Notes: generated by a model from the letters alone, not told the origin. DNA of 64,000 nt from Chitinophagaceae bacterium (GCA_016704325.1 JADJAG010000005.1:372001-436000); one strand, 5' to 3'; shown: positions 28,284 to 37,779, counted from the first letter of the stretch. Numbers and translations are program-made.

Positions 28284-29831
28284 TTATACATCAATACTTG
28301 CACCCCTGCTTTCAAACGTAATTACATTTGCATGTATCCTTCCTTCCTCTGATCCATTTTCTAAGCGCAACACCCCGCGCGGACAAACAGCCGCGCAAAT
28401 ACCGCAACCCACACAGGAAGATCGTACGATGTTTTCGCCTCGTTGCGCATAAGCTCTCACATCAATTCCCATCTCACAATAAGTAGAGCAGTTTCCGCAA
28501 GAAATGCATTGTCCGCCATTCGTAGTGATCCGGAAACGAGATTTGAAACGTTGCATCATGCCAAGATAGGCAGCCAACGGGCAACCGAACCGGCACCAAA
28601 CCCTGTTTCCCATAAATGGATAGAAGCCGGTACCTACCACACCAGAGAATACAGAACCAATCATGAAGCCATACACTTGATGTAATTGGTTGGTTGCATT
28701 TCCCAACAACCTGTTTTCTGAAAAGTAATTTGCCAGGGTAATGCCTGTCATCACTACTGCAAACACGAGGACGCTGTGTATCATCCACCGCTCCACCTTC
28801 CATGATCTTAAGGATTTATCAGATAGTTGGCGGAAAGGATCTCCTAAAGTTTCTGCAAGCCCACCGCAACCGCAAACCCAGGAACAATACCACCGCTTGC
28901 CAAAAAAATAGGAAAGGACTGGCACCGCAATAATGATCAGCACAATGCCCCAGATCAGCATGAACCATCCGATGGTTCCGGATTGAATCATCTGATTGAG
29001 GTTGTAATCGTAGAAGAAAGTGTAATTAAGTGGCCAGATATTTTTAAAATCGTACCAGGGTTTATTTAATGAAACCAAAATCTCAGGAATGATAAAGGCC
29101 AGTGCAGTTTGAAAAAACATCACCGACCCTGTACGAATTTGCTGATAGGTATTGTGGCGGTATTTCAATAACATTCGAATACCCATTACCACCACTGCAA
29201 CGGTATAAAGAAACCCATACAGAAACCATTGACTGGCGCCATTTCCACTCAAAGTATTGCTCACCGGATCAACAAGAATCACCCAGTTGGTTATATAGTA
29301 TGGAAACCAATAGAGTACAATATAGAACAGGATCAGCACAGTGCCTATTAGTATTCCAACCCAGCCTCGTGCATTAAGTTTGTCAAAGAAAATATGGTTA
29401 TTCTTAATTCCTTTTATTCCGCTTCCATACTTTGGAATAATGTAGAGTAAACTTCCTGATAAGGTGAAAAGCACAATCATTAAAAGCAGCCATTTGTTGT
29501 TTTCCACCAGCCAGCCTGTTGTCGCATTTTTAGTGATGGCGAATGTATAATCAGTATAGATTACTTTGTCCCAATCGCTTGCTGCACGGTTTTTTTTGTT
29601 GATTTCATTGATGCGTTTTTTAAAATCGCTGACGAAAGCGAAATTGGAAGAATAACTTTTGTTCAGCATTCCAGCAACAGCAGGTTCAATCTGTTCCAGG
29701 TGGGTGGAATCAGTAATGGTGTGGTGAAGGATTTTCGCGGTGAGCACATAAGTACTTCCAAAATAGCTGCCAATAAACAGAAACAATCCTGCCATCACAA
29801 TTGCAATTCCTGTCTTCATTTGATAGCTCAT
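28284..29831 (-). CDS. Polytopic membrane 4Fe-4S protein (NosR/NapH/CcoG-like)
   Basis: A 515-residue inner-membrane protein. The first helix (residues 7-30) is followed by an extracytoplasmic loop of about 90 residues, then several helices. Cysteine motifs are CSWVCGCGG in a loop after the middle helices, CRFGCP, and two C-terminal ferredoxin-type clusters, CISCGNCSTYC and CVGCGICAAVCP. This order is like NosR, NapH and MauN, which carry electrons between quinol or flavoprotein and periplasmic partners. There is no FMN-binding domain of full NosR. It begins 3 bases after the stop of the flavoprotein upstream, so the two are one operon and probably one electron-transfer unit. The physiological acceptor is unknown. 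Confidence 0.8.
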   Translation of the reverse strand: MSYQMKTGIAIVMAGLFLFIGSYFGSTYVLTAKILHHTITDSTHLEQIEPAVAGMLNKSYSSNFAFVSDFKKRINEINKKNRAASDWDKVIYTDYTFAITKNATTGWLVENNKWLLLMIVLFTLSGSLLYIIPKYGSGIKGIKNNHIFFDKLNARGWVGILIGTVLILFYIVLYWFPYYITNWVILVDPVSNTLSGNGASQWFLYGFLYTVAVVVMGIRMLLKYRHNTYQQIRTGSVMFFQTALAFIIPEILVSLNKPWYDFKNIWPLNYTFFYDYNLNQMIQSGTIGWFMLIWGIVLIIIAVPVLSYFFGKRWYCSWVCGCGGLAETLGDPFRQLSDKSLRSWKVERWMIHSVLVFAVVMTGITLANYFSENRLLGNATNQLHQVYGFMIGSVFSGVVGTGFYPFMGNRVWCRFGCPLAAYLGMMQRFKSRFRITTNGGQCISCGNCSTYCEMGIDVRAYAQRGENIVRSSCVGCGICAAVCPRGVLRLENGSEEGRIHANVITFESRGASIDV

Positions 29832-29834
29832 AGA

Positions 29835-31184
29835 CTAAAACTTGGATTTCATTATCCTGATTTTTTTTTGCCACAATCCTCTTTTTGATTTTAGGCTGAG
29901 GTTGGCACCTGAATTTTCCCGATTGAATTTTTGAATGATCTGAGATTCATATTGCCGGTAGTATTCAGGATCGAAGTTGGCTTCCGGCAAATGTTCAAGT
30001 ACGAATTCAATGCTTCTTCCCTCATGAATCCATTTGTCACAAGATTCGTGACGCAAACGAATGCCAAAAACATTTATGCCGTTAACTGCACGCGACTGTT
30101 TATTGAAATGAATGCGCAGACTGATTTTTTCCACCGGATGTTGCCAATAGAAAGCCTGTTCACCTTCTTTCAGATTTGGAAACACCCAGCCATAGGTCTG
30201 ATATTCAATATCAAAAAATTTGGCTGCATTGAACCAGATGCCCGGATTGTAAACACTACGTTTATTACAAATTGTTTTGGCAATCGTTTCACCCATCATC
30301 CTGCCAGTATACCAAACCTGTTCCACCGGTTTCCGGTTGGGCAATGGTGTTCTGAATTCCGCACAGTCACCAATAGCGAAGATGCCGGTTACATTTGTTT
30401 CGAGGTATTCATTTACAAGTACACCACGATTGCATTCTATGCCACTGTCTTTCAAAAAATCTATAACCGGTGAAACACCCACGGTTAGGCCGACGAACTG
30501 GCATTCCACAATATCACCTTTATCGGTAGTTATTGATTTAACCTTACCATTTGTATCAGGGCAAATTTCAACAAGATTGGTTTCAGTACGCAGATCAATG
30601 TGATGGTCGCGAATATGACTGCCAATCATCATGGCCTCTTCTTTGGGCAATACACCATCCCAGAAATTTTTCTCTCGTATAAGAAATGTTACTTTAATAT
30701 TTCGTGATGCAAGCATCTCCGCCATTTCAACGCCAATTAATCCTCCGCCAACGATCACCGCATGTTTAGCATCCGAGGTGAGTTGCTGCATGTTTTCCAG
30801 GTCTTGTTTGGAATAGAGTCCTTGCACGCCTATTATGTCCTGCCCCGGCCATCCGAATTTGTTAGGCTTTGAACCGCTGGCTATTATTAGTAGATCAAAC
30901 GAGACAGTTCCCCCGGACGTTAAGAGCAATGTTTGCTGTGCTTTACTAATGGATTTTACTTCATCAAATAAAAGTTCAATACGGTTCTTTTTCCAAAACC
31001 AGTCTTCATAAGGTTTCGTGTGTTCAAATTTCATGTGCCCCATGTACACATACATGAGCGCCGTGCGTGAAAAAAAGTATTCACTTTCTTTTGAGATTAC
31101 AGTGATACGGAAATCGCTTTGCTTACGGATATGCCTCGCAGCCGTAATACCTGAAATTCCATTTCCAATAATTACAATATGCAT
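29835..31184 (-). CDS. FAD/NAD(P)-dependent pyridine nucleotide-disulfide-type oxidoreductase
   Basis: A flavoprotein of 449 residues from the ATG at 31182-31184, where MHIVIIGNGISGITAARHI starts with the FAD dinucleotide motif. A longer frame to 31286 would run through the terminator hairpin at 31271-31304 and is rejected. Second dinucleotide motif: VIVGGGLIGVEMAEMLA; the FAD ribityl motif is GIFAIGDCAEF. It resembles rubredoxin or nitrite reductase-type NAD(P)H oxidoreductases (FprB/NirB N-terminal class). Its stop is 3 bases before the start of the membrane Fe-S protein, so it likely feeds electrons from NAD(P)H into it. Partner and direction are inference. Confidence 0.85.
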   Translation of the reverse strand: MHIVIIGNGISGITAARHIRKQSDFRITVISKESEYFFSRTALMYVYMGHMKFEHTKPYEDWFWKKNRIELLFDEVKSISKAQQTLLLTSGGTVSFDLLIIASGSKPNKFGWPGQDIIGVQGLYSKQDLENMQQLTSDAKHAVIVGGGLIGVEMAEMLASRNIKVTFLIREKNFWDGVLPKEEAMMIGSHIRDHHIDLRTETNLVEICPDTNGKVKSITTDKGDIVECQFVGLTVGVSPVIDFLKDSGIECNRGVLVNEYLETNVTGIFAIGDCAEFRTPLPNRKPVEQVWYTGRMMGETIAKTICNKRSVYNPGIWFNAAKFFDIEYQTYGWVFPNLKEGEQAFYWQHPVEKISLRIHFNKQSRAVNGINVFGIRLRHESCDKWIHEGRSIEFVLEHLPEANFDPEYYRQYESQIIQKFNRENSGANLSLKSKRGLWQKKIRIMKSKF

Positions 31185-31270
31185 CCGTGTAGAACAATGA
31201 TTGTGGAATATTACGAAAATATGCTGAAACACATACGCTGCGCATTTTATGAACAAATAGCATGGATATA

Positions 31271-31304
31271 AAAAAGGCTTCAACATATTTGTTGAAGTCT
31301 TTTT
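31271..31304 (-). terminator. Terminator of the DUF6600-like gene
   Basis: AAAAAGGCTTCAACA pairs with TGTTGAAGTCTTTTT around a four-base loop, with one G-T pair. Read on the minus strand it is a stem followed by T residues, 18 bases after the stop at 31322. The symmetric A/T flanks would let it work in both directions. Confidence 0.7.
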
Positions 31305-31321
31305 GTCGAAAGAGCACTATC

Positions 31322-32557
31322 TTATTCCTGGTAAGAGCGTCTACCAGTTGTTAATTCCCTTTTTTCAATTGTTACAGAATTTTTCCTGGTATTCGTGATA
31401 TCAATTTTCTCAGCCTTACTCTTTACAACAGGAAGTTCAGTATTCGACTTATTTGAAATTGCAGTCTTGTTTTCAGGTAAAGTTATTGACTGTTGTTTCG
31501 GTGCTGCAAGGATTGATTTTTCCGGAGCAGTTAGATGCGCTTGCTTCGATTGCAAAGTATGCATCTGTGCATTTCCTTGCTTAGGCTGGCTATTTTCCTT
31601 TGGTCTATTCTCAGCAGGCACTTTTTGTTTTGATTTGTTATCTTCTGGCTTTACCACATTGTTTTGTACCGGCACTTGCTTTATTGGTGCACTTTGTTTT
31701 GTAGTAGCAGGCGCAGTGATTGCATTCGACCTCGTTTCAGATGCTGTTGCTCTTTTTTTCTTTATTTCCGTGATGTCCTTTACATCTTTTGGTACCGGCG
31801 CTGTTCCATTCGCATATGTTTTTTGAATCCGCGGACGGTAGATGCTTAACTGATCGTTACTAATGCTTTCGCCGGGGCTATCGCGATGATTGATTTTTAC
31901 AGGTTTGATATTGAGGCCTGTTGCCCTTTGCACAGATTCTCGATCAGGTCCATAAGAATAAGTGGTGTGCTCACGCTCATCGACATAAGTTCTGTTGATG
32001 ATTGTGGTGTTGTTAATAATGGTAACATTGCTGCTGCGTGGTGCATAATAGTTGTAGACGTCTCGCCGGTTGATATGATTGCATGGCGTAAACACCCACC
32101 AGTCATTAGGAATGTAATATCCCGGACCAAAGGCAACATTGATACTGATGCCCGGTCGCAATGGAGCCCATCCATAATAGCCCGGACTTGATCTCCATAC
32201 TACCCAGGCAGGTCCCCATACAGAATCAGGCACCCATAACCATCCATAAAAAGGATCGTACATCCAACGGCCATAATGAAAAGCTGCCCAGCCCCAGGAA
32301 TAGTCGGAGACCCACGTCCAACCAAATTCTGTAAATACCCAGTGTCCTGCTGTTGCATAAGGACTAAAGCCGGGACCTGCATTTGGTAACCAGACGTAGC
32401 CATAATTAGGATAGCTAACCCAGGAACCGTATGGACTCAGCTGATCATAAAAGACCTGGAAGCTGATGTGTGCCTGTGCAGATGAATTTTTTGTAGTTGC
32501 CAGAATACTCAATGTGAATACACCGAGTATGATGAACATTCTGATGAGCGTTTTCAT
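31322..32557 (-). CDS. Secreted Trp/Tyr-rich DUF6600-like protein
   Basis: A 411-residue exported protein from the ATG at 32555-32557 (MKTLIRMFIILGVFTLS, signal peptide ending NSSAQA). Residues 30-150 consist of repeated aromatic segments such as LSPYGSWVSYPNYGYVW, WGWAAFHYGRWMYDPFYGW and YYGWAPLRPG, the W/Y/G-rich domain of DUF6600-type proteins. The second half is Lys/Pro/Gln-rich, repetitive and probably disordered. It has no T9SS domain or lipobox, so it is periplasmic or loosely outer-membrane associated. The function of the family is unknown. It is preceded by 325 bases without a gene. Confidence 0.65.
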   Translation of the reverse strand: MKTLIRMFIILGVFTLSILATTKNSSAQAHISFQVFYDQLSPYGSWVSYPNYGYVWLPNAGPGFSPYATAGHWVFTEFGWTWVSDYSWGWAAFHYGRWMYDPFYGWLWVPDSVWGPAWVVWRSSPGYYGWAPLRPGISINVAFGPGYYIPNDWWVFTPCNHINRRDVYNYYAPRSSNVTIINNTTIINRTYVDEREHTTYSYGPDRESVQRATGLNIKPVKINHRDSPGESISNDQLSIYRPRIQKTYANGTAPVPKDVKDITEIKKKRATASETRSNAITAPATTKQSAPIKQVPVQNNVVKPEDNKSKQKVPAENRPKENSQPKQGNAQMHTLQSKQAHLTAPEKSILAAPKQQSITLPENKTAISNKSNTELPVVKSKAEKIDITNTRKNSVTIEKRELTTGRRSYQE

Positions 32558-32882
32558 AGCAGTTGTATTTGATTGCAAAGACTGACTTTGCAAACACCGT
32601 TCCATAACTGAAAACGCAAACAATTTGATTTGTTAATGATTACACAAAAAATGCAACCACTTATCTGTTTTATGTCACGGAATGGCAACGTTACATTAGG
32701 GTGCGTACCAAATTGACAGTCTGCTTCTGCTTAAATTTTTTGTTATATGGAAGTGTTTTTACAGCAAATAACTTATTGCATTAATATAAATATGATCACC
32801 ATTCAAAAAAACAGAGCAAAATCAAACGGTGAAAGTAATGATATGGGACTGAGACATAATAATTGCAGTTCCACAAAAACAA
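32558..32882. other. 325-bp intergenic region, no supportable gene
   Basis: AT-rich region between two minus-strand genes. A 34-codon plus-strand frame near 32792 has no recognisable motif. It probably holds the promoter of the DUF6600-like gene. Confidence 0.4.
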
Positions 32883-34829
32883 TCAATTGTTTCTAGCCTT
32901 TTCCAATTCCGCGCCGAGATTTTCCCATCGGCTCATTTCTTCTGCGAGTTGTAGTTTATGCTTATCGTAGTGCGCATATATTTCTTTTGATTCTGTAGCA
33001 TTGAGTAATTCCGGTTTAGAAAGCTTCAGTTCCACATGCGTGATGCTTGATTCCAGCTCAGAAATTTTTTTCTCTGATTCGGCTAACTGGCGTTCCAGCT
33101 TTTTCAGCTCTTTTTGCTTTTGCTTATCAACCGGCACATTGTTAGTTTTTGGTTTTTCGGTATTGCCATTTTTCCTTGCATCCGGCAATAATCCCCTCGA
33201 TAACTCCAACTCCCGGAATGAAGCAGTTTTTTGTGATTCCAGGAATTCATAGACACCACCTATATATTCTTTGATGCTGTGATTACGGAAATAAAAAATC
33301 TTGTTAACCAGACCATCGAGAAAATCACGGTCATGCGACACCACAATCAGTGTTCCTGAATAGTTATTCAATGCTTCCTTCAACACTTCTTTCGAACGCA
33401 TGTCGAGGTGATTGGTTGGCTCATCCAATACAAGGCAGTTTACAGGTTCTAACAATAATTTTGCAAGGGCAAGCCGCGATTTTTCTCCACCTGAAAGCAC
33501 TTTTACTTTTTTGTCCACATCATCACCACGAAATAGAAAGGCACCCAACAGACTGCGCACGCGTGCACTCATTTCAGATGGCGCAATTTTGTCGATGGTA
33601 TTGAAAACTGTTTCATCACCGTTTAAGCGGTCGGCCTGGTGCTGTGCATAGAAACCGATTTTTACATTATAACCCGGATTTATATCACCTTCTGCAGGTT
33701 CTTCTCCCACCATAATTTTTGCCATGGTGGTTTTGCCTTCCCCATTTTTTCCAACGAAGGCAATACGGTCGCCCCGGTTCACATGAAAGGTGATGTCTTC
33801 TAAGATCACCTTTTGACCATAACGTTTTGTAACATGCTTTGCTTCAAAAACCAATTGTCCGGAACGGGGGCCTTCCGGAAAGCGAAAACGAATGGCGGAG
33901 TTATCTTCATCGTCTACTTCAATACGTTCTGTTCGGTCAAGCTGCTTTATCAGCGATTGCGCAAATTTGGCTTTCGACGCTTTATAGCGGAATTTTTCGA
34001 TCAGAATTTCTGTCTGCCTGATTCCTTTGTCCTGGTTTTTTTTCTGTGCCAGCAAATGATCTCTTCGCTCCTTGCGCAATTCCACAAACTTTGAATAGGA
34101 GGCAGGGTAATCATCTATATTCCGGTTAATGATTTCAATGGTCCGGTTGGTAACGCGGTCGAGGAAAGCACGATCATGGGAAACCAGTAACACGGCCCCT
34201 TCATAGTCTTGTAAAAACTCTTCCAGCCAGATGATGGCTTCAATGTCAAGATGATTCGTGGGCTCATCCAAAAGCAAGAGGTCGGGCTTGCGCAACAGCA
34301 ATTTTGCCAATTCAATCCGCATTTGCCAGCCTCCGCTGAATTCAGCCACGCTTCTTGAAAAATCGGTACGTGCAAAACCCAGACCAACAAGAATGCGTTC
34401 CATCTGTTCTTCAAGCTTCCCGATGCCGAGTATTTCCAACCGGTGTCCTACATCATGCCACTCTGTTAGCAGGTCCATATAATCGGGAGCTTCATGGCTG
34501 GTATGATGGCTGACGCGATCGGTAAGGTCATTATACCGCTTCTCTAAAGCTTTAATTTCCTTAAATGCTGTTTCTGTTTCCTGCAGTACTGTTTTATTAC
34601 CATGAAATGACAATTCCTGTGACAGGTAGCCACGTGTAAATTCTTTCGGGAAGGAAATGTTACCGGTATCAGGGTTACTATTTCCGGAAAGGATTTTCAT
34701 CAAAGTAGACTTACCTGCTCCGTTTCTGCCGACCAAGCCGATGCGGTCTTTATCGTTAATAAAGAAAGAAACTTCTTCGAAAAGTGCATCGCCTCCGTGG
34801 AAAACGGAGATGTTATTTATTGAAATCAT
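32883..34829 (-). CDS. ABC-F family ATPase (Uup/EttA/YdiF-like)
   Basis: A cytoplasmic protein of 648 residues with two ATPase domains and no membrane segment, the ABC-F class that works on ribosomes. Domain 1 has GRNGAGKST and FSGGWQMRIELAKLL with LLLDEPTNHLD; domain 2 has GKNGEGKTT and LSGGEKSRLALAKLL with LVLDEPTNHLD. Between them is the charged P-site linker (residues about 240-300, RKERRDHLLAQKKNQDKG). The C-terminal tail from about residue 550 is a Lys/Glu coiled coil (KQKELKKLERQLAESEKKI), as in Uup. The ATG at 34827-34829 (MISINNISVFHGG) is preferred to a TTG three codons upstream. Translation rescue or ribosome assembly is likely; antibiotic resistance is less likely. Confidence 0.9.
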   Translation of the reverse strand: MISINNISVFHGGDALFEEVSFFINDKDRIGLVGRNGAGKSTLMKILSGNSNPDTGNISFPKEFTRGYLSQELSFHGNKTVLQETETAFKEIKALEKRYNDLTDRVSHHTSHEAPDYMDLLTEWHDVGHRLEILGIGKLEEQMERILVGLGFARTDFSRSVAEFSGGWQMRIELAKLLLRKPDLLLLDEPTNHLDIEAIIWLEEFLQDYEGAVLLVSHDRAFLDRVTNRTIEIINRNIDDYPASYSKFVELRKERRDHLLAQKKNQDKGIRQTEILIEKFRYKASKAKFAQSLIKQLDRTERIEVDDEDNSAIRFRFPEGPRSGQLVFEAKHVTKRYGQKVILEDITFHVNRGDRIAFVGKNGEGKTTMAKIMVGEEPAEGDINPGYNVKIGFYAQHQADRLNGDETVFNTIDKIAPSEMSARVRSLLGAFLFRGDDVDKKVKVLSGGEKSRLALAKLLLEPVNCLVLDEPTNHLDMRSKEVLKEALNNYSGTLIVVSHDRDFLDGLVNKIFYFRNHSIKEYIGGVYEFLESQKTASFRELELSRGLLPDARKNGNTEKPKTNNVPVDKQKQKELKKLERQLAESEKKISELESSITHVELKLSKPELLNATESKEIYAHYDKHKLQLAEEMSRWENLGAELEKARNN

Positions 34830-35055
34830 AGGGCGCAAAGGTAAATGGGAAAGTTGATTAATGTTTTTTTTGAATGCACTTTCTGTTTACGACGGAGAAA
34901 GTGGTTAAACTTGTTACGCTAACAACAGATATCATTTGTAGCCATTTGTAATCACTTGCTGTTTAACTCACAACAGATGATGACAGATTTTTGGAACGGT
35001 TTTAGCCTGTCGTGGAAATATATTTATTTCTAAACCATAAATCCAACAAACCATT

Positions 35056-35508
35056 ATGAACATGAAAAGCAATCTAAATAAATTATCCACTGTTGCATTC
35101 GCAATATGCATTGGCGTTTTTACGGCAAATACCACTTTTGCACAAGATCCTATTACAGGAAAAACGAAAACTCCGGAAGCAGGTATGCAACAGGTGCAAC
35201 CGGCAAAGCAGGGAATGACCTGGGATGAATATAAAGCCGATCTGCAGTCTAAGTACCAGAAAGTGATGGACCAGGTAAGCGCCATTGAAAAACAGGCGAC
35301 TGAAAAGAAAATTGATGCACCTGAATACAAAGAATACCTGAATCGCTTTCAGGAGCAGGCTAAGGAATTCGGTATCTATATGAAGAACGCCGATGCTGTT
35401 CCGGTTGAAAAGCAAGGCCAGTTTAAAGAGGAAATGCAGGTGCAACTCGACCGCCTGAATAAAGCATATGAAGATTTGAAAGACAAATGGGCGGCATTGA
35501 ATAAATAG
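35056..35508 (+). CDS. Small secreted helical protein of unknown function
   Basis: A 150-residue protein not recognised as a named family. A signal peptide (MNMKSNLNKLSTVAFAICIG, cut after TTFAQ) precedes a mature part of about 115 residues that is rich in Lys, Glu and Gln. The segments MTWDEYKADLQSKYQKVMDQ, VSAIEKQATEKKI and LDRLNKAYEDLKDKWAALNK are strongly helical with heptad spacing, suggesting a periplasmic coiled-coil or a chaperone-like bundle. A clear terminator follows, so it is a monocistronic real gene. Another in-frame ATG two codons later is possible. The promoter region before it has an AT-rich TATATTTA element at 35019. Confidence 0.7.
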   Translation: MNMKSNLNKLSTVAFAICIGVFTANTTFAQDPITGKTKTPEAGMQQVQPAKQGMTWDEYKADLQSKYQKVMDQVSAIEKQATEKKIDAPEYKEYLNRFQEQAKEFGIYMKNADAVPVEKQGQFKEEMQVQLDRLNKAYEDLKDKWAALNK

Positions 35509-35534
35509 GTGCCAACTATTTTGATTTCAAACAA

Positions 35535-35565
35535 AAACCCGATCAAGCAATAGATCGGGTTTTTT
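35535..35565 (+). terminator. Rho-independent terminator after the small secreted protein
   Basis: AAACCCGATC and GATCGGGTTT form a 10-bp stem around an 8-base loop (AAGCAATA), followed by a T-run. It lies 26 bases after the stop codon at 35508 and may also serve the opposite strand. Confidence 0.85.
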
Positions 35566-35644
35566 GTTTTTTATTACTTTGATCTAGCTTTGATTCTCTG
35601 GTCGCAAAGGTTCGAAAGCTCAAAATAGTATTGAGTTTTCAATC

Positions 35645-37189
35645 TCAAATATCAAACTTAATTCCTTGTGCCAATGGCAATGTTTTACCGTAATTGATGG
35701 TATTGGTTTGTCGGCGCATGTAAGCTTTCCAGCTGTCACTGCCCGATTCACGACCACCACCGGTTTCTTTTTCTCCTCCAAAGGCACCACCAATTTCCGC
35801 ACCACTGGTGCCGATATTTACATTGGCAATACCGCAATCACTGCCTGCTGATGAGAGAAAATGCTCCATCTCCAGCACATTTTCGGTGAAGATGGCAGAA
35901 GATAATCCCTGAGGCACATCGTTGTGCAGGTGCATCGCTTCATCAAGGGTTTTATACTTCATCAGGTAAAGCAACGGTGCAAACGTTTCGTGCCTTACAA
36001 TGGGAAGGTTTTCTTTTACTTCTGCAATACAAGGTTCTACATAACATCCGGTTCCATATCCTTTGCCTTGCTTCACATTGCCTCCGATCAATATTTTACC
36101 ACCCTGTTGTTTTACTTTCTCAATGGCACCGAGAAAATCATTCACGGCACTTTTATCAATAAGGGGACCTACATGATTAGCTGCATCTAAAGGATTGCCG
36201 ATACTTAACTGGCTGTAAATTTTTGTGAGTTTTTTCTTTACCTCATCATACACTTTTTCATGAATGATCAGCCGGCGGGTGGTAGTACACCGCTGGCCTG
36301 CTGTGCCCACTGCTCCAAAAGTTACTGCACGAATGGCGAGATCAAGATTTGCTTTTTCTGAAATGATGATGGCATTGTTTCCACCCAGTTCAAGAATTGA
36401 ACGACCTAATCGTTCGCCTACTTTTTGTGCAACACGAATACCGACACGCGTGGAACCGGTAGCAGAAATCATCGGAATACGCCGGTCTTCCAACATCACA
36501 TCACCCACTTCTTTGGAACTTCCTGCTACCAGGCACAATACTCCTTCCGGAACATTATTTTTCTTTAGTACCGAGCCAATGATTTGCTGTGTAGCCACTG
36601 CACATAACATCACTTTAGAAGAAGGTTTCCAAACTACTACGTCACCACAGGCCAGGGCAATCATTGCATTCCACGACCATACGGCTACCGGAAAGTTAAA
36701 TGCAGAAATCACACCTACAATACCGAGCGGATGCCATTGCTCATACATACGGTGATTTGGTCTTTCACTATGCATAGTTAAACCATACAGCTGTCGTGAA
36801 AGCCCTACTGCAAAGTCACAGATGTCAATCATTTCCTGCACTTCACCCAATCCTTCCTGCAGACTTTTCCCCATTTCATAGGATACCAAAGCACCGAGTG
36901 AATCTTTGTTCTTGCGCAGTTCATCGCCGATTTGCCGCACTACTTCTCCACGTTTGGGTGCCGGTATTTTACGCCATTCCTGAAATGCTTTTTCTGCGGT
37001 AGCAACTACCACTTCATAATCAGTGCGCGAAGCCAGCCTGATCTTTCCGATCAGCTTGCCATCAACAGGCGAAAATGATTCCAGGGTATCGCCAGTGGTT
37101 TTTAGCCATTCATTTCCGGTAGAGGCGCCGGAGGAAAGCGTTTTTAACTTGAGCTTTTTCAGGAAGTTTGTGGACAATTTGTTCGACAT
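35645..37189 (-). CDS. ALDH7-type aldehyde dehydrogenase (antiquitin / alpha-aminoadipic semialdehyde class)
   Basis: A 514-residue NAD+-dependent aldehyde dehydrogenase. The NAD-binding segment WKPSSKVMLCAVA, the active-site region LELGGNNAIIIS with GTAGQRCTTTRR (catalytic Cys in QRC), and ETFAPLLYLMK are all present. The C-terminus, NVNIGTSGAEIGGAFGGEK to TINYGKTLPLAQGIKFDI, is characteristic of the ALDH7 family, which oxidises alpha-aminoadipic semialdehyde in lysine breakdown and also betaine aldehyde. A role in lysine catabolism is inferred from the family only; no other lysine genes are near. The ATG at 37187-37189 gives MSNKLSTNFLKKL, a normal ALDH7 start. Confidence 0.9.
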   Translation of the reverse strand: MSNKLSTNFLKKLKLKTLSSGASTGNEWLKTTGDTLESFSPVDGKLIGKIRLASRTDYEVVVATAEKAFQEWRKIPAPKRGEVVRQIGDELRKNKDSLGALVSYEMGKSLQEGLGEVQEMIDICDFAVGLSRQLYGLTMHSERPNHRMYEQWHPLGIVGVISAFNFPVAVWSWNAMIALACGDVVVWKPSSKVMLCAVATQQIIGSVLKKNNVPEGVLCLVAGSSKEVGDVMLEDRRIPMISATGSTRVGIRVAQKVGERLGRSILELGGNNAIIISEKANLDLAIRAVTFGAVGTAGQRCTTTRRLIIHEKVYDEVKKKLTKIYSQLSIGNPLDAANHVGPLIDKSAVNDFLGAIEKVKQQGGKILIGGNVKQGKGYGTGCYVEPCIAEVKENLPIVRHETFAPLLYLMKYKTLDEAMHLHNDVPQGLSSAIFTENVLEMEHFLSSAGSDCGIANVNIGTSGAEIGGAFGGEKETGGGRESGSDSWKAYMRRQTNTINYGKTLPLAQGIKFDI

Positions 37190-37327
37190 AATACTGATTT
37201 AAGAATGGTTAGTTATTCTTTGAAGACGCGCAAAAATAACACATCTCCGGATGTTCTTTAAAAATGCAGCCTTCGAGAGTTTCTCACGGAATACATCCAG
37301 TTGATACATCTATGCCGAATGAAGTGC

Positions 37328-37570
37328 TTACAATTCGAGATATTGCAGCAATTCTTCAGGTGACAACGAATGATGCTGGGCGATTCCCTTAAGGATGGAC
37401 GAAAGTGTACCCACTTTAAGAGGGTTGTGATTAGGAATAACTTCGTGATGCTCACCATCCCGTTGTGTGGTAAGTCTAATATGTGATCCCTTTTGACGGG
37501 TAACAGAATAATCAAGTTTTTTCAGTGCCTTTACCAGATCGGCACCGCTTATATCTCGTGGCAACTTCAT
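37328..37570 (-). CDS. hicA: HicA-family mRNA interferase toxin
   Basis: An 80-residue dsRBD-like toxin. KLPRDISGADLVKALKKLDY followed by GSHIRLT contains the HicA catalytic His in the G-S-H motif, and NHNPLKVGTLSSILKGI is the C-terminal part of the fold. HicA cuts mRNA. The start overlaps the stop of the antitoxin gene by four bases (37567-37570), which implies translational coupling. Here the antitoxin is first and the toxin second, unlike the classic hicAB order but common for this subtype. Confidence 0.85.
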   Translation of the reverse strand: MKLPRDISGADLVKALKKLDYSVTRQKGSHIRLTTQRDGEHHEVIPNHNPLKVGTLSSILKGIAQHHSLSPEELLQYLEL

Positions 37571-37779
37571 AGGGTAAGTACTTCATCACGAACAAAATGT
37601 AGCCGTATGATCTTCGGGATTTCCATATTTTCATCGAAATAGCATTCAACAGCTTCTTTAACTCTTTCACGAATTTGAATTAAGGACTCCCCTTCAGTAT
37701 TAATACCATATCCAAGTGAAGAGGCAATAAATCCACCATCCAGTTCATCTTCACGTACTTCAAATATTATTTCTTTCAT
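37567..37779 (-). CDS. hicB: HicB-like antitoxin
   Basis: A short 70-residue antitoxin. EIIFEVREDELDGGFIASSLGYGINTEG is the partial RNase H-like HicB fold, followed by the helix ESLIQIRERVKEAVECYFDE and the tail IPKIIRLHFVRDEVLTL. This short version lacks the C-terminal DNA-binding domain of full HicB. It presumably neutralises the HicA encoded immediately downstream. Such short proteins are often misnamed as 2-oxoisovalerate dehydrogenase subunits. The start is the ATG at 37777-37779. Confidence 0.8.
   Translation of the reverse strand: MKEIIFEVREDELDGGFIASSLGYGINTEGESLIQIRERVKEAVECYFDENMEIPKIIRLHFVRDEVLTL

Noticed and set aside
31185..31286. N-terminal extension of the flavoprotein to 31286
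   Set aside because: It would cover a terminator hairpin and place 34 residues before the FAD motif that normally begins this family.
35595..35625. Possible tRNA-like T-arm (GGTTCGAAAGC) near 35608
   Set aside because: No matching anticodon or acceptor stems are present around it.
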